Below the pieces are notes generated by a model that ran no database searches, was not told where the DNA came from, and was given only the letters and a program-made list of their open reading frames with translations. From an uncultured Acetatifactor sp. (GTDB lineage Bacteria; Bacillota; Clostridia; Lachnospirales; Lachnospiraceae), in the NCBI GenBank assembly GCA_947588205.1, contig CANPYG010000007.1, positions 1 through 47,928 on the forward strand: a stretch of 47,928 nucleotides of DNA, read 5' to 3'. Below, in pieces: positions 1 through 8,245 of this stretch (position 1 is its first letter; each line of letters starts with the position of its first letter). The translations under genes and the position numbers were made by a program.

Positions 1-189
1 TTCGTATGCCCAATGAGAAGCTTTCTTCGCTGTGCTCTTTTACATGGTGAATTTATTAATGTCGTCTACTATAGATTTTTTTCGTATTCTGCAGTCGAAG
101 AGCTTTATTATATTTGTATTCATAGAAAAATAAAGGGAATCACTCAAGAATTTTTAGATTGCTATATGGAAAGAGTCTGTAAAAACTAG
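1..189 (+). CDS. C-terminal fragment of a probable LysR-family regulator (5' end outside window)
   Basis: An open frame enters from the left edge and stops at TAG 187-189, giving 62 residues without a start of its own. The residues resemble the end of a LysR substrate-binding domain: a proline followed by a helix and an xGEFINVV-type strand, then ELYYICIHR, then a final helix with ITQEFLDCYMERV, which matches the usual 'is aar-aFidFl' ending of the family. LysR proteins are about 300 residues, so about 80% is missing. It points toward the restriction genes but is separated from them by 111 bases. Assignment is by pattern only; another regulator family is possible. Confidence 0.42.
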   Translation, partial: FVCPMRSFLRCALLHGEFINVVYYRFFSYSAVEELYYICIHRKIKGITQEFLDCYMERVCKN

Positions 190-300
190 ATTTAGAAGAG
201 CAAAACTCGAGAAACTTCTTTGAGGCCGCTGCCGGTGATAAGAGGATACTGATTATTCCCTATAAGAGGTTTTAACAGAAGAAAAAAGAAGAGGTAATCT

Positions 301-2202
301 ATGTTTACGACAATTGAGTTGTTTGCGGGCGCCGGGGGTTTGGCGCTTGGAATTGAAAAAGCGGGTTTTGATACATTAGGTCTAATTGAATTTGATCAGG
401 ATGCGTGCGATACGTTGAAGAAGAACCGTCCGGGATGGAATGTGATTTGTGAGGATATCGAGGACATTTCTAAATTGGATTTAGAAGAATTTTTCGGAAT
501 AAAGAAAGGCGAGTTGGACTTGCTGTCCGGAGGCGCCCCATGTCAGTCCTTTTCCTATGCGGGGAAACGTCTGGGACTGGAGGACGCCCGGGGCACCCTT
601 TTTTACCATTATGCAAAATTCCTTGAAAAATTATACCCCAAAATGTTTTTATTTGAAAATGTGCGCGGCCTATTGACCCATGATGGCGGTAAAACCTACA
701 AAATAATTTTGGATATTTTTGAAAAAACGGGGTATGAGATCCAAAAACAGGTGCTCAATGCCTGGGATTATGGTGTGGCTCAGAAGAGGGAGAGGCTGAT
801 AACCATTGGAATCAGAAAAGATTTAAAGGATAAAATTCAGTTTCATTTTCCGATGCCCCATAAATATAAACCAGTACTAAGGGATGTATTACAGAATGTT
901 CCTGAAAGTGTTGGGATTCCTTACGGTGAGAATAAAAGGAAAATATTTGAGTTGGTTCCCCCAGGCGGCTATTGGAGGGATATTGACCCGGAAATAGCAA
1001 AGTCATATATGAAGAGTTGTTGGGAGATGGGCGGGGGCCGTACCGGGATACTTAGGAGGCTGAGTATGGATGAACCCTCTTTAACGGTGTTAACTTCTCC
1101 CTCCCAAAAGCAGACGGAGCGGTGCCATCCTCTGGAAGCAAGGCCTTTTACCGTCAGGGAAAATGCCCGTTGCCAAAGCTTCCCGGACGATTGGGAGTTT
1201 TGCGGAAATGCGATGTCCCAATATAAGCAGGTCGGAAACGCTGTGCCTGTTAATTTGGCTTATGAAGTTGCGGTACAGATTAAGAAAGCGTTGGAAGGAG
1301 AGAAGGAAATGGATTGGGGGTTATCTTTTATCTCAGAAAAAGATTTTATTGAGCATGTAAAAGCAACCATTGATAAGTATGGTGAGAAACTGGAATCTTT
1401 TGATTTGGAAAAATTTAATAAGAATATTATTGATCCCATTAAAATAATTTTTGACAAGACAGTTTATCAATCCACCTGGGATGAAATTGTGAGCAATGAA
1501 ATATTCCGTCAGAGGGATAAGGCAAATAACAATGATATTGGGTATTTTCATCAAAGGATTTTTCAATATATGAAGAATTGCCGTGTGCCGGAAAATGGAA
1601 AAGAAGGCGGTTGGGATGTAATTTACCATAATCCCCAAGGGATAGATCTGCCTGGAGGGGATAAGGTAAGCACAGTTTATGTGGAAATGAAAAACAAGCA
1701 TAATACAATGAATTCCGCCGCGGCTGCCAGAACCTATATTAAAATGCAAAATCAACTTTTAAGGGACGACGACTGTGCCTGTTTTTTGGTGGAAGCCATT
1801 GCAAAGAAATCCCAGAACATGAAATGGACGACGACGGTAGATGGCAATAGTGTTTCCCATAAAAGGATTCGGAGAGTAAGTCTGGATCAGTTTTATGGAT
1901 TGGTAACAGGTCAGGAAGATGCTTTCTACCAGATGTGTATGGTTCTCCCGGGGATAATTGAAAAGGTGGTTTCCGGGGAGGACGGTGTGAAAGTGCCCCA
2001 TGATTCCGTATTGCAGGAGCTTAAGAATGTTGCCGGAAATTTGAAAGAAAAAGATCAAAATCTTGCGATGGCATTGTCCATCTATCTGTTGGGATTTAGT
2101 ACTTATACGGGATTTGCTGAGACAGTTTATTTAAAGACTGAGGTCTCTGATAACAAAAATCTTTTGAAACGTTTGTATGATTATGGGAAGTCGGTTCAAT
2201 AA
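301..2202 (+). CDS. Fused DNA cytosine-5 methyltransferase / Eco47II-family restriction endonuclease
   Basis: A 633-residue protein with both halves of a type II restriction-modification system. Residues 1-335 are a complete C5 methyltransferase: motif I FAGAGG (8-13), catalytic Cys81 in GGAPCQS, ENV at 119-121, QKRER at 161-165, a target-recognition region near 200-275, motif IX around 281-291, and GNAVP at 312-316. Residues 341 to about 560 match the Eco47II-type endonuclease family (family members cut GGNCC), with Asp439 and Glu462-x-Lys464 as a likely PD-(D/E)xK centre. In this family the two activities are normally separate proteins. Here the join (LEGEKEMDWG, 332-340) is in frame, and Met337 has its own good ribosome binding site, so a free endonuclease may also be made. 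Start: AGAGG at 290-294 region before ATG 301. The GGNCC specificity is inferred from the family, not seen. Confidence 0.92.
   Translation: MFTTIELFAGAGGLALGIEKAGFDTLGLIEFDQDACDTLKKNRPGWNVICEDIEDISKLDLEEFFGIKKGELDLLSGGAPCQSFSYAGKRLGLEDARGTLFYHYAKFLEKLYPKMFLFENVRGLLTHDGGKTYKIILDIFEKTGYEIQKQVLNAWDYGVAQKRERLITIGIRKDLKDKIQFHFPMPHKYKPVLRDVLQNVPESVGIPYGENKRKIFELVPPGGYWRDIDPEIAKSYMKSCWEMGGGRTGILRRLSMDEPSLTVLTSPSQKQTERCHPLEARPFTVRENARCQSFPDDWEFCGNAMSQYKQVGNAVPVNLAYEVAVQIKKALEGEKEMDWGLSFISEKDFIEHVKATIDKYGEKLESFDLEKFNKNIIDPIKIIFDKTVYQSTWDEIVSNEIFRQRDKANNNDIGYFHQRIFQYMKNCRVPENGKEGGWDVIYHNPQGIDLPGGDKVSTVYVEMKNKHNTMNSAAAARTYIKMQNQLLRDDDCACFLVEAIAKKSQNMKWTTTVDGNSVSHKRIRRVSLDQFYGLVTGQEDAFYQMCMVLPGIIEKVVSGEDGVKVPHDSVLQELKNVAGNLKEKDQNLAMALSIYLLGFSTYTGFAETVYLKTEVSDNKNLLKRLYDYGKSVQ
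1295..1311 (+). promoter_or_regulatory. Internal ribosome binding site and in-frame start for a free endonuclease
   Basis: Inside the fused gene, AAGGAG (1295-1300) lies 8 bases before an in-frame ATG (1309-1311, Met337), exactly at the boundary between the methyltransferase and endonuclease domains. Translation from here would give a stand-alone 297-residue endonuclease. It is either a relic of two overlapping genes fused by loss of a stop, or an active second start. Confidence 0.6.
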
Positions 2203-2215
2203 AAGGATTTTTTGA

Positions 2216-2680
2216 TTGGGTAAAGATATGACCAGCTTAACACCTGAACAGCGCCGGAAAAATATGCAGCATATCCATAGCAAGGATACTTCAATTGAAG
2301 TGAAGCTTCGCAAAGCTTTATGGGAGAAAGGGTACAGGTATCGTAAAAATTATAAGCAACTTCCGGGCACGCCTGATATCGCATTAACAAAATATAGAAT
2401 AGCTATCTTTTGTGACAGTGAATTTTTCCACGGGAAGGATTGGGAAGTGCTTTTAAAACCCAGATTGGAAAAGGGTGTAAACAGTGAATTTTGGATCAAA
2501 AAGATTACACGGAATATGAACCGGGATGATGAAGTGAATAAAAAGCTGCTTTTTCTGGGGTGGTCTGTGATCAGATTTTGGGGCGCGGATATTTTAAAAC
2601 GGCCTGATGAATGTGTTAAAGTGATTGAAGAGACTATTTTTGATTTGTCAATTCAAAATAGCCAGAATCCGGGAGAATGA
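2216..2680 (+). CDS. vsr: Very short patch repair endonuclease (Vsr)
   Basis: A 154-residue Vsr family nuclease. These enzymes nick at T:G mismatches produced by deamination of 5-methylcytosine, protecting sites methylated by a neighbouring C5 methyltransferase. Visible hallmarks are the N-terminal RRKNMQHIHSKDTSIE, the catalytic aspartate in PGTPD (Asp54), the CDSEFFHG strand (66-73) in place of the E. coli Thr-His pair, and the EFWIKKITRN/LGWSVIRFW core. It follows the fused restriction gene by 13 bases, so the two are surely co-transcribed. TTG 2216 is chosen because AGGA (2204-2207) is 8 bases upstream; ATG at 2228 is the alternative and lacks a good site. Confidence 0.92.
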   Translation: MGKDMTSLTPEQRRKNMQHIHSKDTSIEVKLRKALWEKGYRYRKNYKQLPGTPDIALTKYRIAIFCDSEFFHGKDWEVLLKPRLEKGVNSEFWIKKITRNMNRDDEVNKKLLFLGWSVIRFWGADILKRPDECVKVIEETIFDLSIQNSQNPGE

Positions 2681-2686
2681 ATATAG

Positions 2687-2726
2687 AAAAACCTAAAGCG
2701 TGGAAGGAAATAAAGTTAGGTTTTTT
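2687..2726. terminator. Inverted repeat with T run after vsr
   Basis: AAAAACCTAA (2687-2696) pairs perfectly with TTAGGTTTTT (2716-2725) across a 19-base loop and ends in a run of Ts. The stem is AT-rich, so it is a modest terminator, but its position directly after vsr closes the restriction operon. Confidence 0.45.
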
Positions 2727-2773
2727 CTCCCAGATTGGGCGGAAAGGATTTGTGATTTTACTGCGTACAGGAT

Positions 2774-3163
2774 ATGAACCGCTTAAAAGTAGTCGCCGCC
2801 ATTATCATTCACAACAACAAAGTATTCGCTACCCAGCGCGGCTATGGTGAATTCAAAGACAGCTGGGAGTTCCCGGGAGGGAAGATAGAGCCCGGCGAGA
2901 CCCCGCAGGAAGCGCTGGTTCGTGAGATCCGGGAAGAATTGGATACTGAGATCATAGTCGGTGATCTGTTGGAAACTGTAGAATACGACTATCCCGGGTT
3001 CCACCTTTCCATGGATTGCTTCTTGTGCGCGGTTCAGTCCGGGAACCTGGTTTTAAAGGAGCATGAAGCCGCCAGGTGGCTTACCGTGGAAACCCTGGAT
3101 AAAGTGGACTGGCTGCCGGCGGACAGGAGCCTGATTGAAATAATTCGAAATATTCTTAGGTAA
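2774..3163 (+). CDS. Nudix hydrolase, MutT/8-oxo-dGTP diphosphatase-like
   Basis: A 129-residue single-domain Nudix protein. The Nudix box runs from Gly36 to about residue 58: GKIEPGE, seven residues, then REIREEL, fitting GX5EX7REUXEE. Length and the N-terminal VVAAIIIHNNKVFATQR are typical of MutT-type (deoxy)nucleoside triphosphate pyrophosphohydrolases that remove oxidised dGTP. ATG 2774 is the only start because a stop lies just upstream in frame (2753-2755); the ribosome binding site is weak. It stands alone between two terminators, in contrast to its operonic neighbours. The exact substrate cannot be read from the sequence. Confidence 0.88.
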   Translation: MNRLKVVAAIIIHNNKVFATQRGYGEFKDSWEFPGGKIEPGETPQEALVREIREELDTEIIVGDLLETVEYDYPGFHLSMDCFLCAVQSGNLVLKEHEAARWLTVETLDKVDWLPADRSLIEIIRNILR

Positions 3164-3224
3164 AAAAGCTATGTTCCCTTCGTGGAATAACATTCCATAA
3201 AACTGCATACACTAACCTCCAGCA

Positions 3225-3256
3225 GACCGATAAGGATAACCTATCGGTCCGTTTTT
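3225..3256 (+). terminator. Rho-independent terminator after the Nudix gene
   Basis: GACCGATA (3225-3232) and TATCGGTC (3242-3249) form an 8-bp stem with a 9-base loop, followed by CGTTTTT. A good intrinsic terminator that separates the Nudix gene from the spoVA genes. Confidence 0.8.
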
Positions 3257-3297
3257 ATCCAGTAAAAAAGGATTTCGTGAAAAGGGGATAACGAATC

Positions 3298-3924
3298 ATG
3301 TCCAATGCCACCGTATACCTAAAATGCGACAGAAATGTGGAGGTACAATCTCCCGATGTATACCTGAAGGATCTGGGCAGTCTGCGCTGCGCGGACAGTG
3401 TTGTCAGTGCAAAGCTGAAAGCGCTGAAAATACATCATTTCACAGAAAACAGCGCAAAGCGTTGTGTCATCAGCACCCTGAAGCTGATTGAGCAAATGGA
3501 GGGCGCCTGTCCGGATATCAGCGTCCAAGTGATCGGAGAACCGGATGTACTTCTGGAATGGGTCAGTGTGGACAAGCAGAAAGGCTGGCAGGAGTGGCTG
3601 AAGGTCACGCTGGTCTGCCTGGTGAGCTTTTTCGGAACCGCGTTTACCATTATGGCATATCATAACGATGTTGGCATCAACGAGGTATTCAAAGAATTAT
3701 ACCGGATTGTTCTGGGTAAGGAGCCCGGAGGAGTCAGTATGATAGAGATATCTTATTCCATCGGCCTTGCACTGGGCATTATCGTTTTCTTCAATCATGT
3801 AGGGGGAAGGCGCATTACTAAAGACCCCACGCCGATTGAGGTCGCAATGAAAAATTATGAAAAAGATGTTGATACTACCCTGATCGAAACCGCCGGAAGG
3901 GAGGGAAAGGAAATCGATGTTTAA
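3298..3924 (+). CDS. spoVAA: Stage V sporulation protein AA
   Basis: A 208-residue SpoVAA. SpoVA proteins form an inner-membrane assembly that moves Ca2+-dipicolinic acid into the developing forespore and releases it on germination. The first ~95 residues are a soluble domain; two hydrophobic segments follow, about 100-120 and 145-165 (the second includes SIGLALGIIVFFNHVGG). The C-terminal PTPIEVAMKNYEKDVDTTLI is the conserved family tail. AAAAGGGG precedes ATG 3298 by 10 bases. It overlaps spoVAB by 8 bases, so the pair is translationally coupled. Confidence 0.9.
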   Translation: MSNATVYLKCDRNVEVQSPDVYLKDLGSLRCADSVVSAKLKALKIHHFTENSAKRCVISTLKLIEQMEGACPDISVQVIGEPDVLLEWVSVDKQKGWQEWLKVTLVCLVSFFGTAFTIMAYHNDVGINEVFKELYRIVLGKEPGGVSMIEISYSIGLALGIIVFFNHVGGRRITKDPTPIEVAMKNYEKDVDTTLIETAGREGKEIDV

Positions 3925-4360
3925 ATATTTTTTCCTGATTCTGGTGAGTACAAGCTATGGTCTTCTGGCTGCGGCGGGAGTCTTTACTGTTTTTGTGGCG
4001 GTCGGTCTGATCCCGAGGTTTGCCGGCAAGACGCACACCGCAAGTCATGTGATCCTATATGAAGAAATGGTGATCGCCGGAACCGTTGTCGGGGGCATCT
4101 TAAGTATTTTCGGGGATAGCTGGGAAAGCAAAGGGGTGATGGCAGGGAATTTTCTGCTTTTGCTGTTTGGGCTTTTCAGCGGGATGTTCGTGGGCTGCCT
4201 TGCCCTTGCCATCGCGGAAATGTTAGACAGCATTCCGATTTTTACCAGGAGAATCTCCCTTCGTCATGGGATTGGACTTGCGATTCTGTCTATGGCCGCC
4301 GGCAAGCTGACGGGTTCTTTATTTTATTTTATCAGGGAATTTTATCATACGGTCGAATAA
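3917..4360 (+). CDS. spoVAB: Stage V sporulation protein AB
   Basis: A 147-residue, almost entirely hydrophobic protein with four to five predicted membrane helices (about 4-26, 48-66, 75-100, 115-140). The run GLLAAAGVFTVFVAVGLIPR and the YEEMVIAGTVVGGI segment are typical of SpoVAB, a membrane component of the DPA channel. The ribosome binding site AAAGGA (3906-3911) lies inside the end of spoVAA, 5 bases before ATG 3917. A 201-base gap with a tandem repeat separates it from spoVAC. Confidence 0.9.
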   Translation: MFKYFFLILVSTSYGLLAAAGVFTVFVAVGLIPRFAGKTHTASHVILYEEMVIAGTVVGGILSIFGDSWESKGVMAGNFLLLLFGLFSGMFVGCLALAIAEMLDSIPIFTRRISLRHGIGLAILSMAAGKLTGSLFYFIREFYHTVE

Positions 4361-4475
4361 ACAATGGGGCAGGCGGCTGTGCGGGAAACGATATTGCAAT
4401 AGCACAACACATAGTCTGCGGGAATAATTTTATAAGGAATGCGGATACTATGGAGGTAAAATTAAGGAAAGGAAT

Positions 4476-4535
4476 CCAGAAGGAAGAAACCTAGAAGGAA
4501 GAAATCTAGAAGGAAGAAATCTAGAAGGAAGAAAC
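4476..4535 (+). repeat. Four tandem 15-bp repeats between spoVAB and spoVAC
   Basis: Four contiguous copies of CTAGAAGGAAGAAAY at 4476-4490, 4491-4505, 4506-4520 and 4521-4535, nearly identical (first copy begins CC). Each copy contains an AAGGA core resembling a ribosome binding site, but none is placed to serve spoVAC (ATG 4562), which has its own GAGGA. The surrounding 4361-4561 shows no gene. Same period as repeats inside nearby genes. Confidence 0.9.
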
Positions 4536-4561
4536 CGCTGGAACGGAAAAGAGGACTATAT

Positions 4562-5047
4562 ATGGATAAGAAGGATATTGAAGTATCCCTGAACTCCGAA
4601 CAGGAGAAAAAGGAATACCAGGAATATGTGAAGCAGGTCACCCCCACTCATAATCTGTGGCTGCAGATGCTGAAAGCCTTTATTACGGGCGGCGTCATCT
4701 GTACGATCGGGCAGGGAATTTTAAACTACGCATCATCCCTTGGCCTGGACAAGCAGGACGCAGGGAGCTGGTGTTCCCTGATCTTAGTGCTGAGCTCCGT
4801 CATTCTGACCGGACTTAATATTTACCCTAAAATCGTAAAATGGGGCGGCGCCGGGGCCCTGGTGCCCATCACCGGTTTCGCCAATTCTGTGGCTGCGCCT
4901 GCCATAGAATTCAAAAAGGAAGGCCAGGTCTTCGGCGTTGGCTGCAAGATATTCACTATCGCAGGACCTGTTATTCTGTACGGGATTTTTTCCAGCTGGG
5001 TATTGGGGATCCTCTATTGGATCGGCAAGACCATGGGATTCTGGTAA
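4562..5047 (+). CDS. spoVAC: Stage V sporulation protein AC
   Basis: A 161-residue SpoVAC, the component that behaves as a mechanosensitive channel in B. subtilis work and lets DPA pass. The family signature is strong: an N-terminal YQEYVKQVTPTHNLWLQMLKAF, then several membrane helices, with GGVICTIGQGIL and the GGAGALVPITGFANSVAAPAIEFKKEG segment (positions about 96-122) that characterises SpoVAC/SpoVAE. GAGGA lies 6 bases before ATG 4562. No terminator follows; a P-type calcium ATPase begins 166 bases downstream instead of the usual spoVAD. Confidence 0.93.
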   Translation: MDKKDIEVSLNSEQEKKEYQEYVKQVTPTHNLWLQMLKAFITGGVICTIGQGILNYASSLGLDKQDAGSWCSLILVLSSVILTGLNIYPKIVKWGGAGALVPITGFANSVAAPAIEFKKEGQVFGVGCKIFTIAGPVILYGIFSSWVLGILYWIGKTMGFW

Positions 5048-5213
5048 GGTGCCGGAGCAAAAAAGGCATGGACATATTTTCCCCCTGCCTGTCATAGGAT
5101 GTACCACAAGGCATTGGAATGGCTGAGGGCTGTGCGGCGCATGCCGCCGGCCGAAGCAGGATGCAGCAAAGACAGGCAATATCCGCAGAATATTCACGGG
5201 AGGCGTTACGTCC

Positions 5214-8144
5214 ATGTATACAGACAGCACCATTGAGGAAACAAGACAGGCAGTATCCGGGGATTTAATCAGAGGTCTTTCAGAAAAAGAGGCTCTGGCG
5301 CGCCTGCGCCGGGACGGAAAAAACGAGATGAAATCCTCGCGGAAAAAGACAGTCGTGGAGTCTTTTCTGGAGCAGCTGAATGACCCTTTGATTTATGTCC
5401 TGATCGGAGCCGCTGCTGTATCCGTCTTTTTAAAGGAAATAAGCGATGCCGTGATCATTGGCATTGTGGTCTTCGTCAATGCTGTTGTCGGCATGATTCA
5501 GGAGGGGAAGGCGCAAAAGGCGCTGGATTCCCTGAAAAAACTGACAAGCCCGCATGCCCTTGTGATCCGGGACGGTGAAAAGCAGGAGATTCCCGCCGCC
5601 TCTGTGGTGGTGGGGGATCTGGTGTGCCTGGAGGCAGGCTGCCAGGTGCCTGCGGATATGAGGCTGGTCAGGAGCAGTAATCTGAAGCTGGAGGAGTCTG
5701 CCCTCACAGGGGAATCCCTGCCCATTGAAAAGGATGCGGCTTTCCTGGTGGGGAAAAGAGGAAGGACTGCGATTCCGCTGGGGGATCGGCGGAATATGGC
5801 GTATATGTCCACGATCGTTACATATGGACGCGGCGAAGGGCTGGTGACTGCCACCGGCATGAATACGGAGATCGGTAAGATCGCACAAATGATTTCTGAG
5901 AGTAAGGAGGAAATGACGCCTTTGCAGAAGCGGCTTGGGGAGCTGGGAAAGGTGCTCAGCCTCCTGTCCCTTGGGCTTTGTGCGGTGCTGTTTCTGATTG
6001 CCGTGGTGCAGAACCGCAATATTATGGAGATGCTCATCACGGCGATTTCTCTGGCTGTGGCTGCTGTGCCGGAGGGGCTGCCCGCCGTGGTGACGATCTG
6101 CCTCGCTTTAAGCGTGACGAGGATGGTCAGGGTGAATACCATTGTCAGAAGGCTTCCCTCTGTGGAGACTCTCGGAGCGGTGAGCGTGGTCTGTTCTGAC
6201 AAGACAGGAACGCTGACCCAGAATAGGATGACAGTGGAAAAGTGTTATCTGAACCTGCAGGAGTATGGGGTGAAGGAGCTGCCGGAAGGGCGGTTAGAAA
6301 AGCGGTCAGAAAAGCTGCCGGAAACGTTGTCGGAAAAACTGCAGAGGGACTTCCTATACGGGATAGTGCTGTGCAATGATGCTGTTTTAAGTGTTATAAA
6401 CGGAAAGGAGCACAGCCGCATAGGGGATCCTACGGAGCTTGCGCTGTTGGACTTCGCGGGGAAGTTCGGTCTCTACAGGCAGGAGTTGGAGAAGGACTTT
6501 CCAAGATGCGGCGAGCTTTCCTTTGATTCCGGGCGGAAGATGATGACCACCTGTCACAGATATGTTGGGGGAAAGAACCTGGGGGAAGGATATCCAGGTC
6601 GCCAATATCCTGGTTTTCAGCATTCCGGTTTCCAACATCCCGGTTCCCAACATCCCGGGAGCCCTGAATACATAGCCTATACAAAGGGCGCACCGGAGCA
6701 GGTGCTGCGTCATTGTAACAGAATAAAGCTTCAGGGTCAGATAGTGGAGTTGAATTCCAGATACCGCAGGCAGATCCTTAAGGAAGTAGAAAGTATGTCC
6801 GGGGAGGCGCTGCGCACGTTGGCGGTGGCGGTGAATGATTCCCTAACCTCCATGAATCCGCGGGAAGAGGATCTGATCTTCCTGGGGCTGCTTGGCATGA
6901 AGGATCCGCCGAGACCGGAGGCGGCCGAAGCGGTGGAGACCTTTCGTCAGGCGGGGGTATCCACCGTGATGATTACGGGCGATCATGTGGACACCGCTTA
7001 TGCAATAGCGAAGCAGCTTCAGATCGTTCAGGGTACGGACCAGTGCATGACAGGAGCGCAGATAGAACAGATGCAGAGGGAAGCCTTCCTGAAAAGACTG
7101 GATAAGGTGAGGGTTTTTGCCAGGGTTTCCCCGGCGCAGAAGGTGGAGATCGTGCGCGGCTTTCAGGAGAGGGGAGAGATTGTCGCCATGACGGGGGACG
7201 GGGTGAACGATGCGCCATCCCTGAAAGCCGCTGATATCGGCATTTCCATGGGTATGACCGGAACGGATGTGGCGAAGCAGGCGTCCGACATGATTCTTAC
7301 GGATGATAATTTCGCCACCATTGAAAAGGCCATCGAGGAAGGCAGGGGTGTTTACGAAAACATCCGCAAATCCGTCATTTTTCTTCTTTCCTCTAATATG
7401 GGAGAGATCATGACCATGTTTGCGGCGGTGTTGTGCGGCATCGCTTCGCCCCTAAAATCCAGCCATATCCTATGGATCAATCTGATTACGGATTCCCTGC
7501 CCGCCCTGGCGCTGGGGGTGGACCATAACGATGGAAAAAGCCTGATGCGTCATGCCCCCCGCAGACCGGAGGAAAGCCTTTTTGCCAGAGGCGGGCTTGC
7601 CTGTACCTGTTTTTACGGTCTGCTTATCGCCCTGATCAGCCTGACGGCTTTTCTCATGCTTCCGTTGACAATTCTTCGGATGGAGGGAATCCTTCCGGAC
7701 AGCTTCTTACAGATATTCCGGGCGGAGATCTTTTCCCGGGTTCTTTCTTCCCTGAAGGAGGTGCTGGGGAACAAGGAGGTGCTGGCCAGGGCTCAGACCT
7801 ATGCTTTTACCGTGCTGGGGATGTCGCAGCTTTTCCATGCCGTGGGAATGAGAGATGTACACAGGTCGTTTTTCCGCATGAATCATCTGGAAAATAAGCT
7901 GATGATCGCGGCTTGTGCCATCGGTTTTGCCCTGCAGTTTGCCGTGACGGAGGTGCCTTTCCTGATCAATGCATTTGGAACCTCCCATCTGGATGGGGGA
8001 GAGTGGATGCTGTTAAGTATTCTGGCGGCGTTTCCGCTTCTTGCGCATGAAATACTGGTGCTGATGATATCTGCGGCATCAGGCAGGTTCAAAATCCGGC
8101 AAGGGAAGCTCTTGATTTCCAGAAAAAGAAGGCTTATGATGTAA
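5214..8144 (+). CDS. Calcium-transporting P-type ATPase (P2A-like)
   Basis: A 976-residue cation pump that exports Ca2+ using ATP. It has the N-terminal cation-ATPase domain, the TGES loop (165-168), a PEGLP motif in helix M4, the phosphorylated Asp329 in DKTGTLT, the KGAPE nucleotide-binding motif, and TGDGVND (660-666), followed by four to six C-terminal membrane helices. Normal length for the family is 870-920; the excess is explained by two in-frame tandem repeats in the nucleotide-binding domain (residues 357-376 and 459-483). GGGAGG lies 10 bases before ATG 5214. Its position directly after spoVAC invites a link to spore calcium loading, but co-transcription is only inferred. Specificity for Ca2+ over Mn2+ is by family resemblance. 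Confidence 0.92.
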   Translation: MYTDSTIEETRQAVSGDLIRGLSEKEALARLRRDGKNEMKSSRKKTVVESFLEQLNDPLIYVLIGAAAVSVFLKEISDAVIIGIVVFVNAVVGMIQEGKAQKALDSLKKLTSPHALVIRDGEKQEIPAASVVVGDLVCLEAGCQVPADMRLVRSSNLKLEESALTGESLPIEKDAAFLVGKRGRTAIPLGDRRNMAYMSTIVTYGRGEGLVTATGMNTEIGKIAQMISESKEEMTPLQKRLGELGKVLSLLSLGLCAVLFLIAVVQNRNIMEMLITAISLAVAAVPEGLPAVVTICLALSVTRMVRVNTIVRRLPSVETLGAVSVVCSDKTGTLTQNRMTVEKCYLNLQEYGVKELPEGRLEKRSEKLPETLSEKLQRDFLYGIVLCNDAVLSVINGKEHSRIGDPTELALLDFAGKFGLYRQELEKDFPRCGELSFDSGRKMMTTCHRYVGGKNLGEGYPGRQYPGFQHSGFQHPGSQHPGSPEYIAYTKGAPEQVLRHCNRIKLQGQIVELNSRYRRQILKEVESMSGEALRTLAVAVNDSLTSMNPREEDLIFLGLLGMKDPPRPEAAEAVETFRQAGVSTVMITGDHVDTAYAIAKQLQIVQGTDQCMTGAQIEQMQREAFLKRLDKVRVFARVSPAQKVEIVRGFQERGEIVAMTGDGVNDAPSLKAADIGISMGMTGTDVAKQASDMILTDDNFATIEKAIEEGRGVYENIRKSVIFLLSSNMGEIMTMFAAVLCGIASPLKSSHILWINLITDSLPALALGVDHNDGKSLMRHAPRRPEESLFARGGLACTCFYGLLIALISLTAFLMLPLTILRMEGILPDSFLQIFRAEIFSRVLSSLKEVLGNKEVLARAQTYAFTVLGMSQLFHAVGMRDVHRSFFRMNHLENKLMIAACAIGFALQFAVTEVPFLINAFGTSHLDGGEWMLLSILAAFPLLAHEILVLMISAASGRFKIRQGKLLISRKRRLMM
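6282..6341 (+). repeat. Five 12-bp in-frame repeats in the calcium ATPase
   Basis: Five degenerate 12-bp units from 6282 (consensus YCRGAAAAGCTG), encoding PEGR, LEKR, SEKL, PETL, SEKL at residues 357-376, in the nucleotide-binding domain not far after DKTGTLT. Related pumps have a short loop here. Confidence 0.7.
6588..6662 (+). repeat. Five 15-bp in-frame repeats in the calcium ATPase
   Basis: Five 15-bp units starting at 6588, 6603, 6618, 6633 and 6648 encode the pentapeptides GYPGR, QYPGF, QHSGF, QHPGS, QHPGS (residues 459-483). They sit between a conserved strand of the nucleotide-binding domain and the KGAPE motif, so they form a surface loop. Confidence 0.9.
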
Positions 8145-8245
8145 GAAATGGGGAGAAGCTCTGCTATAAAAACAGGATGGGAAACGGACTAAGCCGATGG
8201 CAGGGTGAACCCGGAAACCGGCTAAGTCAGAGAACAGGAGAAGAA

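Noticed and set aside
301..2202. Avoidance of GGNCC in the window as proof of specificity
   Set aside because: GGNCC sites do occur, for example GGGCC near 4854 and GGACC near 4963, and a methylating host need not avoid them; no conclusion possible.
3184..3212. Possible sigma-G promoter GGAATA with CATACAC before spoVAA
   Set aside because: Spacing is 16, the -10 matches at only 5 of 7, and a good terminator (3225-3256) lies between it and spoVAA, so it was not listed.
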